DNA from: Siphonodentalium dalli
Taxonomy: Eukaryota; Mollusca; Scaphopoda; Gadilida; Siphonodentaliidae
Length of the DNA stretch: 64,000 bases
Assembly (NCBI GenBank): GCA_032622095.1
Contig: CP136069.1
Location: forward strand, 37,424,194-37,488,193
Direction of reading: 5' to 3'
Every line of letters starts with the position of its first letter. Position 1 is the stretch's first letter. The position numbers were made by a program, and so were the translations under genes. Shown here piece by piece: positions 11,353-22,570 of the stretch. Below the pieces are notes generated by a model. It was not told the origin of the DNA and searched no databases. It worked only from the letters and a program-made list of their open reading frames with translations.

Positions 11353-11756
11353 AGTGTGCCTGAGTTTAGTGTGTCTGTCATTTGCAGAATGAGGTCCCCG
11401 AGGGTGAATTTAGTGACGCTATCTCGCTTTAGTGGGATAGCATCCACAAAATTCACCCTCTGGGGACCTGATTTTGCATGGCCTCATCTGCTATGGGAGA
11501 CATAGACTCAGATTGAAGTTCCCAAATGGTGAATATTGTGATGTACACCCATTGGTAACCTCGATTATGCAATGTGTCGTCTGCCAATTTAGGGATATAG
11601 AGAAACTAAACTAAAAGAGAAATAGAATCTATGTGGAGAAATTTCTATATAAATTTGATAATAAATTTGATAATAAAGAAACTTTTCAGAGAGATATAAG
11701 GCCTATACAGAATGAGGTCCTCAGAAAGTTAATTTAGTGATGCTAGCCTCTGGGGA
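11353..11756. mobile_element. Family E element, truncated
   Basis: Starts TGAGTTTAGTGTGTCTGTCA. Hairpin one and the core are present. The second hairpin breaks off at CTCTGGGGACCGC against a family A right half. Confidence 0.75.
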
Positions 11757-11848
11757 CCGCAACAAGCCATATTAACGACTAAATCCTGAAAAATTACTCA
11801 TAATTCTGCTGTGGGTAAGGAGTCAATTATTGAGGGCATTACTGTATG
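11757..11848. mobile_element. Family A right-arm fragment
   Basis: AACAAGCCATATTAACGAC to GGGCATTACTGTA. Confidence 0.75.
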
Positions 11849-11913
11849 CGAATTCATCTAAAGGGGTGTTCAGGTAATAAAAACAGATGACAGACAGAAA
11901 AACAGATAGTACA

Positions 11914-12155
11914 TACAGTACTGCACTAAATAATCGACTCCTTACCCACAGCAGAATTATGAGTAATTTTTCAGGATTTAGTCGCAAATATGGCGTTTTG
12001 CCATTCATCGGAAAGCTCTCACTGAGAGCTTTCCGATGAATGGCAACAAGCCATATTTCCGAGCTTTTCGATGATCCATATTTCCGACTAAATCCTGAAA
12101 AGTTACCCATAATTCTGCTGTGGTTAAGGAGTCGATTATTTAGGGCAGTACTGTA
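11914..12155. mobile_element. Family A MITE, complete, with small internal duplication
   Basis: Left arm with private CGCAAATATGGCG; the right arm has an extra CCATATTTCCGAGCTTTTCG insertion before it resumes. TA flanks. Confidence 0.85.
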
Positions 12156-12257
12156 CTTGCCCAGATACACGAACCAGGTTACCCTGGAATTGTGCTCATT
12201 CTTTATGTCAGGAATTGAAGTACAGCTTATGACAACCTAATGTGCTATGCATCTAAC

Positions 12258-12476
12258 TACAGTAATGCTCTATAATTAATCGACTCCTTAACCACAGCAG
12301 AATTATGAGTAACTTTTCAGGATTTAGTCGGAAATATGGATTGTTGCCACTCATCGGAAAGCTCTCGGGGAGAGCTTTCCGATGAGTGGCAACAATCCAT
12401 ATTTCCGACTAAATCCTAAAAAGTTACTCATAATTCTGCTGTGGTTAAGGAGTCGATTACTTAGAGCATTACTGTA
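12258..12476. mobile_element. Family A MITE with mirrored private variants (A13)
   Basis: Both arms carry the same departures from the family: GAGTAAC/GTTACTC, GGATTGTT/AACAATCC, GCCACTCATC/GATGAGTGGC and GCTCT/AGAGC. TA flanks. Confidence 0.9.
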
Positions 12477-12530
12477 CTAGTAACTGCGACAATGGGGACC
12501 TGGCCTGTGACTTGTACTTCATACCGGTAT

Positions 12531-12795
12531 TTAACCCTTCCATTACTGAAGCTTCCTGATATTTTGCGAGAACCCTGCGCCAATGCATTCTCTTATATAT
12601 GCGAGTCTCTCATAGGAACCTCGCATATACAAATGTATATAAGAGAATATTGGCCTAACAAAATTTACCTTGACCGTGTAAGCCTGAGTGCATTTTCTTA
12701 TATATGAGAGGCTCCTTATGGGAGTCTGGCATATATAGAATGCACTGGCACATGATCTTTAATGCTGCACCAGCGCAGCTCAAGTCATGAAAGTG
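12531..12795. mobile_element. Family D TTAA element (D4), right end decayed
   Basis: TTAACCCTTCCATTACTGAA left end, degenerate palindromes around 12580-12740, then GATCTTTAATGCTGCACCAG; no clean right TTAA. Confidence 0.65.
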
Positions 12796-13265
12796 ATAAT
12801 AGACATGTAATGACCATGATGTCATTACTGATATCTAGTTGACGACGGAAACTTGGTCATACAATGCAGGCTACCAGTAAATCTATATATACGTTATTGG
12901 ATCTTCCATTTGTAATCATTGTTGGAGAATGCGAGGGTTAGCGTTTGATTGTCCGGGAATCCACAAGAAATCAATTGGATACAATCAAGATCCAAATTAA
13001 AGAAGCCATCTTTGTAACATAGTTTGTGGAGTTTTAATCTTTTGAAACCATTTCAATCCCGCGAGCATGCAGACCCAGATAGACGGAGTAAATAGAGAAA
13101 CATTCAATCAATCGATACCGGAATAATCGTAGGCAGAGACTGGCACGATGCCGATGTGAAACTGTCTGTGGACTCAAAAATCACTGATGCAATTTTATTC
13201 AAAGAATTAACTAGAACAGTATAGACAGAGCCATGATTGTTAGGCTCATATGCCCTTGTGATTAC
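12796..13265. other. Unassigned intronic sequence
   Basis: No gene, RNA or named repeat recognised. Confidence 0.4.
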
Positions 13266-13580
13266 TACAGTAATGCCCTAAATAATCGACTCCTTAACAG
13301 CAGCTGAATTATGGGTAAATTTTCAGGATTTAGTCGGAAATATGGCTTGTTGCCATTCATCGGAAAGCTCTCAGTGAGAGCTTTCCGATGAATGGCAACA
13401 AGCCATATTTCCGATTAAATCTTCAAAAAAATTCCCATAATTCTTCTGTGGTTAAGGAGTTGATTATTTAGGAGAGCTTTCCGATGAATTGCAACAAGCC
13501 ATATATTTGACAATATCCTGAAAATTTACCCATAATTCAGCTGCGGTTAAGGAGTCAATTATTTAGGGCATTATACTGTA
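13266..13580. mobile_element. Family A MITE with extra right half-arm
   Basis: Complete copy followed by a second, diverged right half (from GAGAGCTTTCCGATGAATTGC) ending ATTATACTGTA. An early step towards the arrays at 29.6 and 31 kb. Confidence 0.85.
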
Positions 13581-13627
13581 AATTAATCCCGCCATTTAAT
13601 TGTTCCTAAAAATATACATCAGAATGG

Positions 13628-13710
13628 TCCAAGTCTGAGTTTAGTGTGTTTGTCATTTAAAGAATGAGGTCCCCATAGCAGGCTAACATCACCAAATTCA
13701 CCCTCTGGGG
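13628..13710. mobile_element. Family E fragment, left part, host of the MULE
   Basis: TGAGTTTAGTGTGTTTGTCA to TTCACCCTCTGGGG. It resumes at 15101 (ACCTCAGTTTGCATG) after the MULE. Confidence 0.75.
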
Positions 13711-15090
13711 GGGGTCGTCTCCGAATGCCAGTCGCTATTGTTTTGGAAGGTGTGAACGGAGGTGTGAATAATTAGTTACATCTAACGAGTACCGCTGTTT
13801 GTGATTTGTGGTAATATGTTGGGCTAGTTTTGGTATTCGGGTGAGCTTTATTAACGCTGACGTAGTTAGTATATGCTAGTTCCGTGAGTGAACGATATAA
13901 GCATGTTTGTACCTTGAGTGGACAACCTGAACTCAAATGGACGTATATAAATGCATGCAAAGGCAATTTACTTCAACTTCAGTGTAATATTCTCATAATC
14001 TATCATAATAATGGCTAATGTTCAGGTAAATGTTTCATTTATCGAGAACAGAAAAGGAGGGAGGAATCTGCTGTTAGTCGGTTAAATTGAATTTAGTTTG
14101 GTGTGGTTCACTGCCTATATTCTTTATACTGTGTACAACATATATAAAGACGAAGTATCTTCTTTGAGAACCGACGAAGCCGACGCAGTGGTGATTTCCA
14201 AAATGCCAACATTCTATAGTGCCCGATCGGCTTTATACCGTGCCAGAGCAAAGACGCGACCAGCACTACCAAAATGAAGGAACGACATTGATCTCCCCTG
14301 AGGAAATGAAGAAGACGATGGCATGTTTCGCCTTCCTTTTGACAAGTGACGGCGAAGAGAAGAAGATAATGATTTTCTCAACCGAGAGTAACCTGAGGTT
14401 CTTGTCTGAGGCCAGAAGTTACTTTTCCGACGGGACGTTCGACAAATGCCCAAAGCTATTCTGCCAAATTTACACAGTCCATGCCTTCGTCGAAAACAAG
14501 ATGGTCCCCCTTGTATACGCCCTCCTGTCAGACAAGAGTGAACTTACGTAAAGACGTTTCCTATCGCTGCTCGTCGAGAAAGCCCTGTCACTCGATATTC
14601 CACTTTCGCCAGATGTATGGTTTACAGATTTCTCAACAGCCATCCAAAATGCCATCCGACACCAGTTTCCAACAACAACTTTGAAAGGATGTTTATTCCA
14701 TTTCACCCAGAGTGTGTGGAGAAAAGCAAACGAGGTTGGATTGAAAACCGATTATCAACAAGATGGGCCTATCAAATCCTTGATCAGACGGGCCATTGGT
14801 CTTCCATTCCTGCCAGTTATCGAAGTTGACAAAATGGAGTTTCTCGATGCAATGTCATTTTGTATAACTGTTGTATATAATTTCATAAATATAAAATGAG
14901 TAAGCTATGTAAATAATGGATATGAATAAAAACCTCAACTTAAAATCCAATTGTTCATTCGACAATTATCATAAACTTCCACTTGGACGAAAGATTGGGC
15001 TGGGATAATGACCTGCGTCAATCCAGATCGAGAAGGACATCCCACTAATTAATTTTCACACCTAAAGTTGACTGGCATTCGGAGACTAAC
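13711..15090 (+). mobile_element. MULE (Mutator-like) transposon, 1380 bp
   Basis: Terminal inverted repeats share GTCTCCGAATGCCAGTC (left from 13716, right ending at about 15086). The 9-10-bp host sequence CCCTCTGGGG is present at 13701-13710 and 15091-15100; a G run makes the boundary ambiguous by one base. The Mutator superfamily makes 9-bp duplications, and the element carries a MULE transposase relic, so structure and content agree. Confidence 0.85.
14011..14899 (+). pseudogene. MULE transposase with FLYWCH-type N-terminus, broken
   Basis: The frame opens at ATG 14011 with MANVQVNVSFIENRKGGRNL, like the start of a FLYWCH finger. It meets TAA at 14083 and loses the WxC...HxH part. It resumes with FYSARSALYRARAKTRPALP, shifts frame near 14255-14290, and continues EEMKKTMACFAFLL...SDGTFDKCPKLFCQIYTVHA (first catalytic D in SDGTF). 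A TAA at 14549 falls where a Tyr codon is expected. Then come VWFTDFSTAIQNAI (second D) and GCLFHFTQSVWRKA (MULE C-x2-H), ending at 14897. The third acidic residue is not seen. A dead transposase of the MULE family. Confidence 0.85.
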
Positions 15091-15192
15091 CCCTCTGGGG
15101 ACCTCAGTTTGCATGATGATAGAATGCAATATTATTTACAAAACATACATTGTGTCACAGCAAATGCAGGTGAGTGTTATTTGGGGTTTATA

Positions 15193-15592
15193 TTAACCCT
15201 TTACCCAACAGAAGGGCCCTGTGCCAATGCATTCTCTTATATATGCGAGTCGACCATAGGTCGCCTCGCATATATAAGAGAATGCATTGGCTTAACACAT
15301 TAAATATTATAAAATTGTTAAAGAATGTAAGAAAAAATGGTAAAAAGTGTTAAAAAAAGATTTTTTTTAGGCCAATGCATTCTCTTATATATGCGAGGCG
15401 ACCTATGGTCGACTCGCATATATAAGAGTATGCATTGGCACAGGGCATAACTGTAACTATCACAATGTGGTCAAGGAGCCGGTTCCAATGATATCCATAT
15501 TTGTATGGTTCTATTGAGACAGACCGAAGATATTTTAGGCTGTTGAAGCTTTATTTGGCCGGTTTTGGCCGGTTTGTTGGGTAAAGGGTTAA
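15193..15592 (+). mobile_element. Family C TTAA MITE, full length (C2)
   Basis: TTAACCCTTTACCCAACAGA to GTTGGGTAAAGGGTTAA. Two shared palindromes (15223-15290 and 15370-15440) flank an A/T spacer; the unique right domain contains TCCAATGATATCCATATTTG. Confidence 0.9.
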
Positions 15593-16060
15593 AGCAGTCA
15601 CAATATTGCTTCATTTCCTTCTTTAGATTCGCGTGCATTATACTTCGGTTGTAAACCCCCTAATTTGGTGCATCTACAACTTACAACTCACAATAATATC
15701 ATAGTAAATACAAGAACAATTATATTATGTATTCTGTCTGATCATTTCCCATACAAATGTGAAAATAACATGCAATGTATGTGATATTTATGATTGGTAA
15801 TTTGAGAACAACATGTGTCTATTATGTGATATTCTGTTTGTTTAATTATGGCGGTTTTAGCGGATGTGACTATTTTAACAGCTAAACCCACCATGCACAA
15901 AGGCCGCTGGTATCTTTAACAAAATTAAAATAAACATACAAATGGACAGATGGACAGACCAAAAACTTAATAGATTAAGTTTATTAAAAAAAGAACACAA
16001 TTTTTCAACAAGGCTAGCCATAGGGGGAAACAGTTTGCGGATTAGCTCAATACATTAGAG
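15593..16060. other. Unassigned intronic sequence
   Basis: AT-rich. A short ATGGACAGATGGACAGACC run at about 15942 is a typical dispersed-repeat tail. No gene seen. Confidence 0.4.
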
Positions 16061-16274
16061 TATAATGCTCTAAATAATCGACTCCTTAACAACAGCAGAA
16101 TTATGGGTAACTTTTCAGGATTTAGTCGGAAATATGGCTTGTTGCCATTCATCGGAAAGCTCTCAGTGAGAACTTTCCGATGAATGACAACAAGCCATAT
16201 TTCCGACTAAATCCTGAAAAGTTACCCATAATTCTGCTGTGGTTAAGGAGTGGATTACTTAGAGCATTATTGTA
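16061..16274. mobile_element. Family A MITE, decayed left end
   Basis: TATAATGCTCTAAATAATCG left end (CAGTA lost), complete arms, right end AGAGCATTATTGTA. Confidence 0.85.
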
Positions 16275-17040
16275 CATTAGCTATGGGTCTGCATACAAAT
16301 GTGAACAAGACATCATCATCTGCTGTGGTCTCAGGAAATTTCATCTCTCATCACCTCATTACCCTGATAATTAGATCTGAGAGATGTTTATAGGCAATTA
16401 ATCAACTGGAACTGGAGGCATCAAATTGATCATTACATGCTTCTTTGTATGCTGAGAACCCTCTTATTGGTCAATTGATTCATCTGCATAATTAAGTAGC
16501 AGCTCTTTATAGATCAAATTGATATTGTTCAACAACAGCGCACATAAATATAGGTGACAGTGTACCTAAATCATGCCATGAATCTCTACTATGGCTAACG
16601 CCCGTGGAGATCATATTCCACCAATACAAAACCTTGGAAGTTTTTGAAGATTTGACAGGGAACCTTATAAAATCAAAACAAAAACGTGGGGAATAAATTT
16701 CTTTGTTATTATCTGTTTCTTAATAATGTACTTAACTCTTGGCGAAGTTCCCAACTAGAAATTTCACGATTTAAGTGACTTTATGACCGATTTTTCTTTG
16801 CCTTTCTTACAATTGTGGAATTTTTTCTGGGTAATTAGTTGAATGTTTATTGCGATATCGGCTTTCAAAAGTCACAGAAAAGCATACAATTTCGAGTTGG
16901 GACCTTCACATATAGTGAAGTACACTATTAAGGAACAGATAATAACTAAGAGATACATTCCCCGTTTTGTTGTATTGATTTTATAAGGTTCCCTGTCAAA
17001 ACTTCAAAAAGTTCCAAAGTTTTGTACTGGTGAAATATGG

Positions 17041-17155
17041 TATGCGGCTTATACGGACCCTGGCTCTTACGGACCCTGGCTCTTACGGACCCTGGCTTTT
17101 ACGGACCACCGGCTGATACGGACCCTGGCTTATACGGACCCCGGCTCATACGGAC
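17041..17155 (+). repeat. Left subterminal array of family F
   Basis: Eight tandem 16-17-bp units around TACGGACC with variable middle dinucleotides (TTA, CTT, TTT, CTG, CTC variants). Confidence 0.85.
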
Positions 17156-18024
17156 CTCAATTAAAATATGCAATTTTCAAACTTATATTTATGAATTTAA
17201 TATATAATTATGATTGTCTTTTTACACATATATCTGTATTAATTGAGAATTTCTGTGATTTTTTTTGGTGATTTTCAAACTTATATTTATGAATTTAACC
17301 GATTTTTTCGTTTTTTTTCTTTCAAACTTATATTTATGAATATAATATATAATTATGATTGTATTTTCACACATATATCTGTATTAATTGAGAATTTCGT
17401 TGATGTTCTGGCTTGAAAAAGCATTTATTGAATCGCGTTAATTAATCTCTTCATCGTTGTATAAACACGCGCGTGTGATCCCTTTATGTCGTTGTATAAA
17501 CAGACACGCGGTGATAAATGGTCAGTGAATGGTGATCAGGATGAATCCACTGAGTTTGATTTGTTACGAAAACATGTTAGTAAAAACACAACTTGTTTCA
17601 ACTTATTTATTGTCCCTTGTATACACACTCGTGTGTGATCCCTTATATTGTTTTATAAACAGACACGCGATGATGAATGGTCAGTGAATGGTGACCAGTA
17701 TGAATCCACTGAGTTTGATTTGTTATGAAAACATGTTAGTAAAAACACAACTGGTATATATTCAACTGATTTATTTTTGACTGGCATAATTCCACAATGA
17801 CTGCATTGAACCTGAATGTTCTACTTGAGAGCACAACAGCTACTACTCGTCGATCAGGATAACTGCCAGCAAAGTACTGACAGAAGACGCCAAGCTGTAC
17901 GCCCCAATTTAGATAATGTTCGTCTGATGTAACGTTGTTCCATTTTTGTTATCTCAGTATGTACGTTGTCAGTATTTAGATTTTATTTAAATAAACACAA
18001 AAAATAAAATTGTATATTTTAATT

Positions 18025-18155
18025 GAGGTCCGTATGAGCCAGGGTCCGTATAAGCCGAGGGTCCGTATAAGCCAGGGTCCGTATCAGCCGGTGGTCCGTA
18101 AAAGCCAGGGTCCGTATGAGCCAGGGTCCGTAAGAGCCAGGGTCCGTATCAGACG
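18025..18155 (-). repeat. Right subterminal array of family F
   Basis: Nine inverted units (GGTCCGTANNAGCCAG). The order of variant units mirrors the left array, including the odd ACCACCGGCTGATACGG unit. Confidence 0.85.
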
Positions 18156-18269
18156 ACATTCATGAAATATGATCTCTATGGGCGTTAGCTAGAGTAGAGA
18201 TTCATGGCATGATCTACAGTGTACCATGCCATCTGTCAATTTCCTCTGGATACCCCTCTCCTCCAGGGA

Positions 18270-18633
18270 TATACAACTAAAATTCACACTCTGGGGACCT
18301 CATTTCTGCTTAGGACTCATCTTCTCTGGAAAGTGTCTTTATAATCAAATTTTAATAGAACCTTTTTCACATAGATTCTATTTCTTTTTTAGTTTAGTTT
18401 CTCTATATCCCCAAATTGGCAGATGACACATTGCATAATCGAGTTTCCCAATGGTTGTACATCACAGAATTCACCATTTGGGAACTTCAATCTGAGTCTA
18501 TGTCTCCCATAGCAGTTGAGGCCATGCAAAATGAGGTCACCAGAATGTGAATTTAGTGATGCTAGCCCACCTTGCAGGATAGCATCACTATTAATTCTCT
18601 CTTGGGGACCTCATTCTGCAAGTGAAAGGCACA
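18270..18633. mobile_element. Family E element, split at its right end by family C
   Basis: AAAATTCACACTCTGGGGACC, core, second hairpin with AATGAGGTCACCAGAATGTG, then GAAAGGCACA. The expected TAAACTCAGGC follows at 19018, after C3. Confidence 0.75.
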
Positions 18634-19020
18634 TTAACCCTTTACCCAACAAAACGGCCCTGTGCCAATGCATTCTCTTATATATGCGAGTCGACCATAG
18701 GTCACCTCGCATATATAAGAGAATGCATTGGCTTAACACATTAAAAATTATAAAATTGTTAAAGAATGTAAGAAAAAATGGTAAAAAGTGTTTTAGGCCA
18801 ATATGCATTCTCTTATATATGCGAGGCGACCTATGGTCGACTCGCATATATAAGAGAATGCATTGGCACAGGGCATAACTGTAACTATCACAATGCGGTC
18901 AAGGAGCCGGTTCCAATGATATCCATATTTGTATGGTTCTATTGAGACAGACCGAAGATATTTTAGGCTGTTGAAGCTTTATTTGGCCGGTTTTGGCCGG
19001 TTTGTTGGGTAAAGGGTTAA
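18634..19020 (+). mobile_element. Family C TTAA MITE (C3), inserted in family E
   Basis: TTAA both sides; joining the flanks across one TTAA restores GGCACATTAAACTCAGG, the family E end (normally GGCACACTAAACTCAGG). Confidence 0.9.
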
Positions 19021-19221
19021 ACTCAGGCATGATTTGACAGGATAGGCGAGTGGCATGATGACAGATGTAATGTTGTGAAGAAATAATCCTTGGCCTGGAC
19101 CCAAAAATAAAGGTACCTTAATTACTTCATGAAGTCACAAGCTGAACATTATAATAACAAGTACATGTATACACAGATTTTGACTCATAGAACAGATGGA
19201 ATCATGCATAGCATAAAGATG

Positions 19222-19592
19222 ATTGTGCCATGAATCTCCACTCTGGCTAATGCCCGTGGAGGTCATATTCCACCAGTACAAAACCTTGGAACTTCTTTCA
19301 GTTTTGACAGGGAATCTTATACAGTCTAAAAAATAACGCGGGGAATATATTTCTGTGTTACATGTAATACCTGTTGCTTAATAGTTTATTCATCAGTAGG
19401 CAAATATCCCAGCCCGAGATTAAATTATTTATGGTGTGAGATTTTGGTTTGTGCCACTTTAATACAATCATGGAGTTTCTCCTGGTTAATTAATTCAGTG
19501 TTTTTTGTGATATCGGCTGGCTCAACACTAAAAAGCATGCAATTTTGAGCTGGGACCACCCCATACTTTGCTGTAAATTATCGAGGAACAAA
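19222..19592. mobile_element. Family G copy 2, right-truncated
   Basis: GTGCCATGAATCTCCACTCT, CATATTCCACCAGTACAAAA and GATATCGGCTGGCTC align with 16570-16920. It stops at a family A end remnant (19598-19622). Confidence 0.7.
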
Positions 19593-19597
19593 TATAA

Positions 19598-19622
19598 ATT
19601 GATTATTTAGGACATTACTGTA
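19598..19622. mobile_element. Family A right-end remnant
   Basis: ATTGATTATTTAGGACATTACTGTA. Confidence 0.6.
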
Positions 19623-19680
19623 CATCTATGATTACATGAGTTCCCCATGAATATGAGCATTGATTAACTGAACCAAGCAC

Positions 19681-19853
19681 TACAGTAATGCCCTAAATAA
19701 TCGACTCCTTAACCACAGCAGAATTATGGGTAACTTTTCAAGATTTACTCGGAAATATATATATGGCTTGTTGCCATATTTGCGACTAAATCCTGAAAAG
19801 TTACCCATATTTCTTCTGTGGTTAAGGAGTCGATTATTTAGGGCATTACTGTA
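19681..19853. mobile_element. Family A MITE, centre deleted
   Basis: TA-flanked; the left arm carries an ATATATAT expansion, the hairpin centre is lost, the right arm is complete. Confidence 0.85.
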
Positions 19854-20193
19854 CATTAACTGAACGAAGCATACTAATTAACCTGTTCTTCTGAATTTCG
19901 TAAACAACGCAGTTTACAAAGGAGGAAAATTAGTATAAAGACCTGCGCGGAGTCAAACATGAGAAGTCAAAGACATGGCACCAGAGACGAATCGTTATTA
20001 CGTTGTGGACCGATAATGGTTTTAGTGGGAATCAATACCTGCATGTTTTCTATTGGGAGAGAGACTGTACTCATATAAAGGGTTGGACACACAGAAGAAA
20101 TATCGAGAATAATAAAGAAAGTGAATATCGATGATATGTGGTCTGACTCAGAACCAATGGTAATTGTCATGGCGTATCTAATTCATGTTGCAT

Positions 20194-20596
20194 CAAGTCT
20201 GAGTTTAGTGTGCCTGTCATTTGCAGAAACAGGTCCCCAGAAGGTAAATTTAGTGACACTATCCTGCATAGCGGACTAACATCACTAAATTCACCCTCTA
20301 AATTCACCCTCTGCATGGCCTCTATATTTCTATAGAAACTTATTCGCATAAGTAAGATTTCTTTTTTAGTTTAATTTCATTGCATAATCGAGGTTCCCAA
20401 TGGGTGTACATCACAATATTCACCATTTGGAAACCTCAATCCGAGTCTATGCCTCCCATAGCAGATGAGACCATGCAGAATGAGGTCAACAGAGGATGAA
20501 TTTGGTGATGCTAGCCCACTATGTGGGATAGCATCAATAAATTCACCTTCTGAGGACCTTATTCTGCAAATGACAGACACACTAAACTCAGGCTTG
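20194..20596. mobile_element. Family E element, complete, 8-bp TSD
   Basis: Ends CAAGTCTGAGTTTAGTGTGC and ACACTAAACTCAGGCTTG, flanked by TGTTGCAT at 20186-20193 and 20597-20604. A perfect 8-bp duplication points to the hAT superfamily. Interior: hairpin, T-rich core, hairpin; no coding frame. Confidence 0.88.
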
Positions 20597-20604
20597 TGTT
20601 GCAT

Positions 20605-21678
20605 CAAAGACCAGACCAGGCTTAACTTTAACCTTTTAACCCCGACGGAACAGGACGGAAGGTGAATTTATTGATGCTATCTCCGTATCCCATTCAATTT
20701 TAAAAGTACAGTCAGCACATTCAAACATCAAAGGCACATTATGCTGCACTATGACAACTTGTCACGAAATTGACAAAATGCGTGCATTGTGTAAGCGCTT
20801 GTGATAACTCTATTTCTTTGATGCGGGCCGGATCAATTCTGCAGTGCCGTTTCGCCCTATCAATTTATTGTTGGGCATGGACAAGGCGCAAATGTGCCAA
20901 ACACCCAAATTACCATCCATGGATATATATGACATGGATGTTGACACTGTAGAACTCGAGTGACAGGATATTTGTGAGTTGTGGCTTGTGGGTCGTGACA
21001 TGGAGGCATGGGCAACCTGTGCAGAGTTATCAGACGTACTAGTATTATGACGTAATGATTCTTATGATCACATGAGTGACATCTATTGAGTTTTATTTTC
21101 CCTTGTTTTAACATTTTATTGTGATATAAAGTTATTGTCACAGACACAAGAGTGTATTTGACTATTTTCTCTCAAAATCTATTCCAAATTTTCGAACTAG
21201 CCAACTACAACTAGGCTTACTGGAAACAACTTTGGTTTCATTGGGTCATATTATTTATGAAATTACAACATACGAGTAATATGGCCGATTAGTGAGTTCT
21301 CTAATTAATTACCACACAAACAATATGGTGTACCTTGTATCCATACAATCCTACAATGTTAGCTGGCCATGTTGTCAAACATACATGTCTACATTCTTCC
21401 ACTCTGTGTTTCGTCTTTTAAAAAATCCTCCCTTTGCTACTTGCCGAAAACCGCTGCAGACAACAACTTAATCGTAAATGTCATTGCGATTTTTATTTTC
21501 GTTGTTTGACTAAACCTCAAACTTAACGAATAATTGATGATGGAACCCCACGAAACCAAAGTTATTTGCAGTATAAAAGTCCACTCAATGAGTACCGATA
21601 CCGACGCGGTTTGCAGTACTGAACATCAGTACGGAACTGGTACCGAAAGTTGTGGTACCGTCGGTACTTTGGCAACCC
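20605..21678. other. Unassigned intronic sequence
   Basis: No named repeat through most of it. At 21595-21682 the GGTACCG-rich stretch ending TTTGGCAACCCTGG resembles one end of a CAGGGTTGCC-type hAT element, cut by a family A remnant. Confidence 0.4.
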
Positions 21679-21716
21679 TGGTGGTTAAGGAGTCGATTAT
21701 TTAGGGCATTACTGTA
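21679..21716. mobile_element. Family A right-end remnant
   Basis: GGTGGTTAAGGAGTCGATTA ... GGGCATTACTGTA. Confidence 0.7.
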
Positions 21717-22023
21717 TAGTATACAAAGGAATGGTCTATTCTTCATTTGAGGGGATATAGTGATGATAAAAGCAGAGGACATGCAGAGAAATGTTTCATA
21801 GAGATTTATTTATTCATTTATCCGAACGTTGCATATCACAATTTATCACATAATTTGGCCATAAAAGCAGTTTCATAATTATCGCTAATAGACACGTTTA
21901 ATATCAGCGCGTGCGATGACGTCACAGCATTCTTCAAATAACTTGCAATCGCTGTAGTTTATGATTGTTGTTTTCGATGAATATTTCGCGTTGCTTCGGG
22001 TTTATTTGATCATGTGATAAAAG

Positions 22024-22174
22024 GTATCTCACACTCGTCCTATTTTATACGTAATTTATCAACCTCGTCCTCTAAATTCTATTTGAGCCTCGGTCAACCT
22101 CGGCTCAAATCGAATTTAGTGAACTCGGTTGATAAATTCCGTATAAAATAGAAACTCATGTGAGATCCTCTATT
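22024..22174. repeat. Imperfect inverted repeat hairpin (~150 bp)
   Basis: GGTATCTCACACTCGTCCTA / GTATAAAATAGAAACTCATG...GAGATCC, with AATTTATCAACC / GGTTGATAAATT inside and a GAGCC...GGCTC centre. Foldback-like; no TSD assigned. Confidence 0.65.
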
Positions 22175-22204
22175 TATAGCATGGGTTTATTGAATGGAAT
22201 AAAT

Positions 22205-22560
22205 TAAGTTCTTGAACATAACCCGCCCCTTCCCATTATCTCCTATATATTTTGGAACTTCTGTCTGTCTGTTTGTATGTATGTTTGTTATAGACTCGAA
22301 AACTGCTTTGCCGATCTGACTCAAATTTGGTATTTAGGCCTATTTTGATCCCGGGAACAATATGGGGGGTCCAATTTCATGTGCGACTGTGTCCTTGACC
22401 GTGACCTCGCTCATATACGCTCCTATAGGCATGTTTCTGGACCGTTCGAACAATAGTTTTTGTTCTTTCTCCTAATAATTTTCAACGTTGTTCATTCAGT
22501 AATGAAATCCCTAAGTAGCCCAGACGAAGTTGGGCACATCATATAAATGTAAAATATGTT
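22205..22560. repeat. Old dispersed repeat (CTGTCTGTTTGTATG / GACTCAAATTTGG type)
   Basis: TCTGTCTGTCTGTTTGTATG, then CTGCTTTGCCGATCTGACTC and AAATTTGGTATTTAGGCC. This arrangement is frequent in invertebrate 3' repeat tails (from memory). Class not decided. Confidence 0.4.
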
Positions 22561-22570
22561 TTTAGGCCCC

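Larger units (their letters stand above)
17040..18162. mobile_element. Family F foldback element with 16-bp subterminal repeats
   Basis: Inserted in G with a 9-bp TSD, TGAAATATG, at 17031-17039 and 18163-18171. Each ~130-bp terminal inverted repeat is an array of CTGGCTNNTACGGACC units (8 on the left, 9 on the right). The core holds duplicated segments: AACTTATATTTATGAAT three times, and TGAATCCACTGAGTTTGATT at about 17544 and 17702. No coding frame. Confidence 0.85.
16567..18215. mobile_element. Family G TIR element, split by family F
   Basis: Ends ATCATGCCATGAATCTCTAC (left) and its inverse at 18180-18215. The flanks ACAGTGTACC at 16557-16566 and 18216-18225 are a 9-10-bp TSD. A second inverted pair lies inside (ATTCCACCAATACAAAACCT near 16616; AAGTTTTGTACTGGTG near 17018). 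A diverged copy is at 19222-19590. TSD length suggests Mutator-like. Confidence 0.8.

Noticed and set aside
14219-14551. Separate small gene at the start of the MULE frame
   Set aside because: The frame continues past a single TAA into the rest of a transposase domain, so it is one broken gene.
20377-20665. Recurrent peptides such as SVICRMRSPEGEFSDAIP
   Set aside because: Translation of the family E terminal hairpin.
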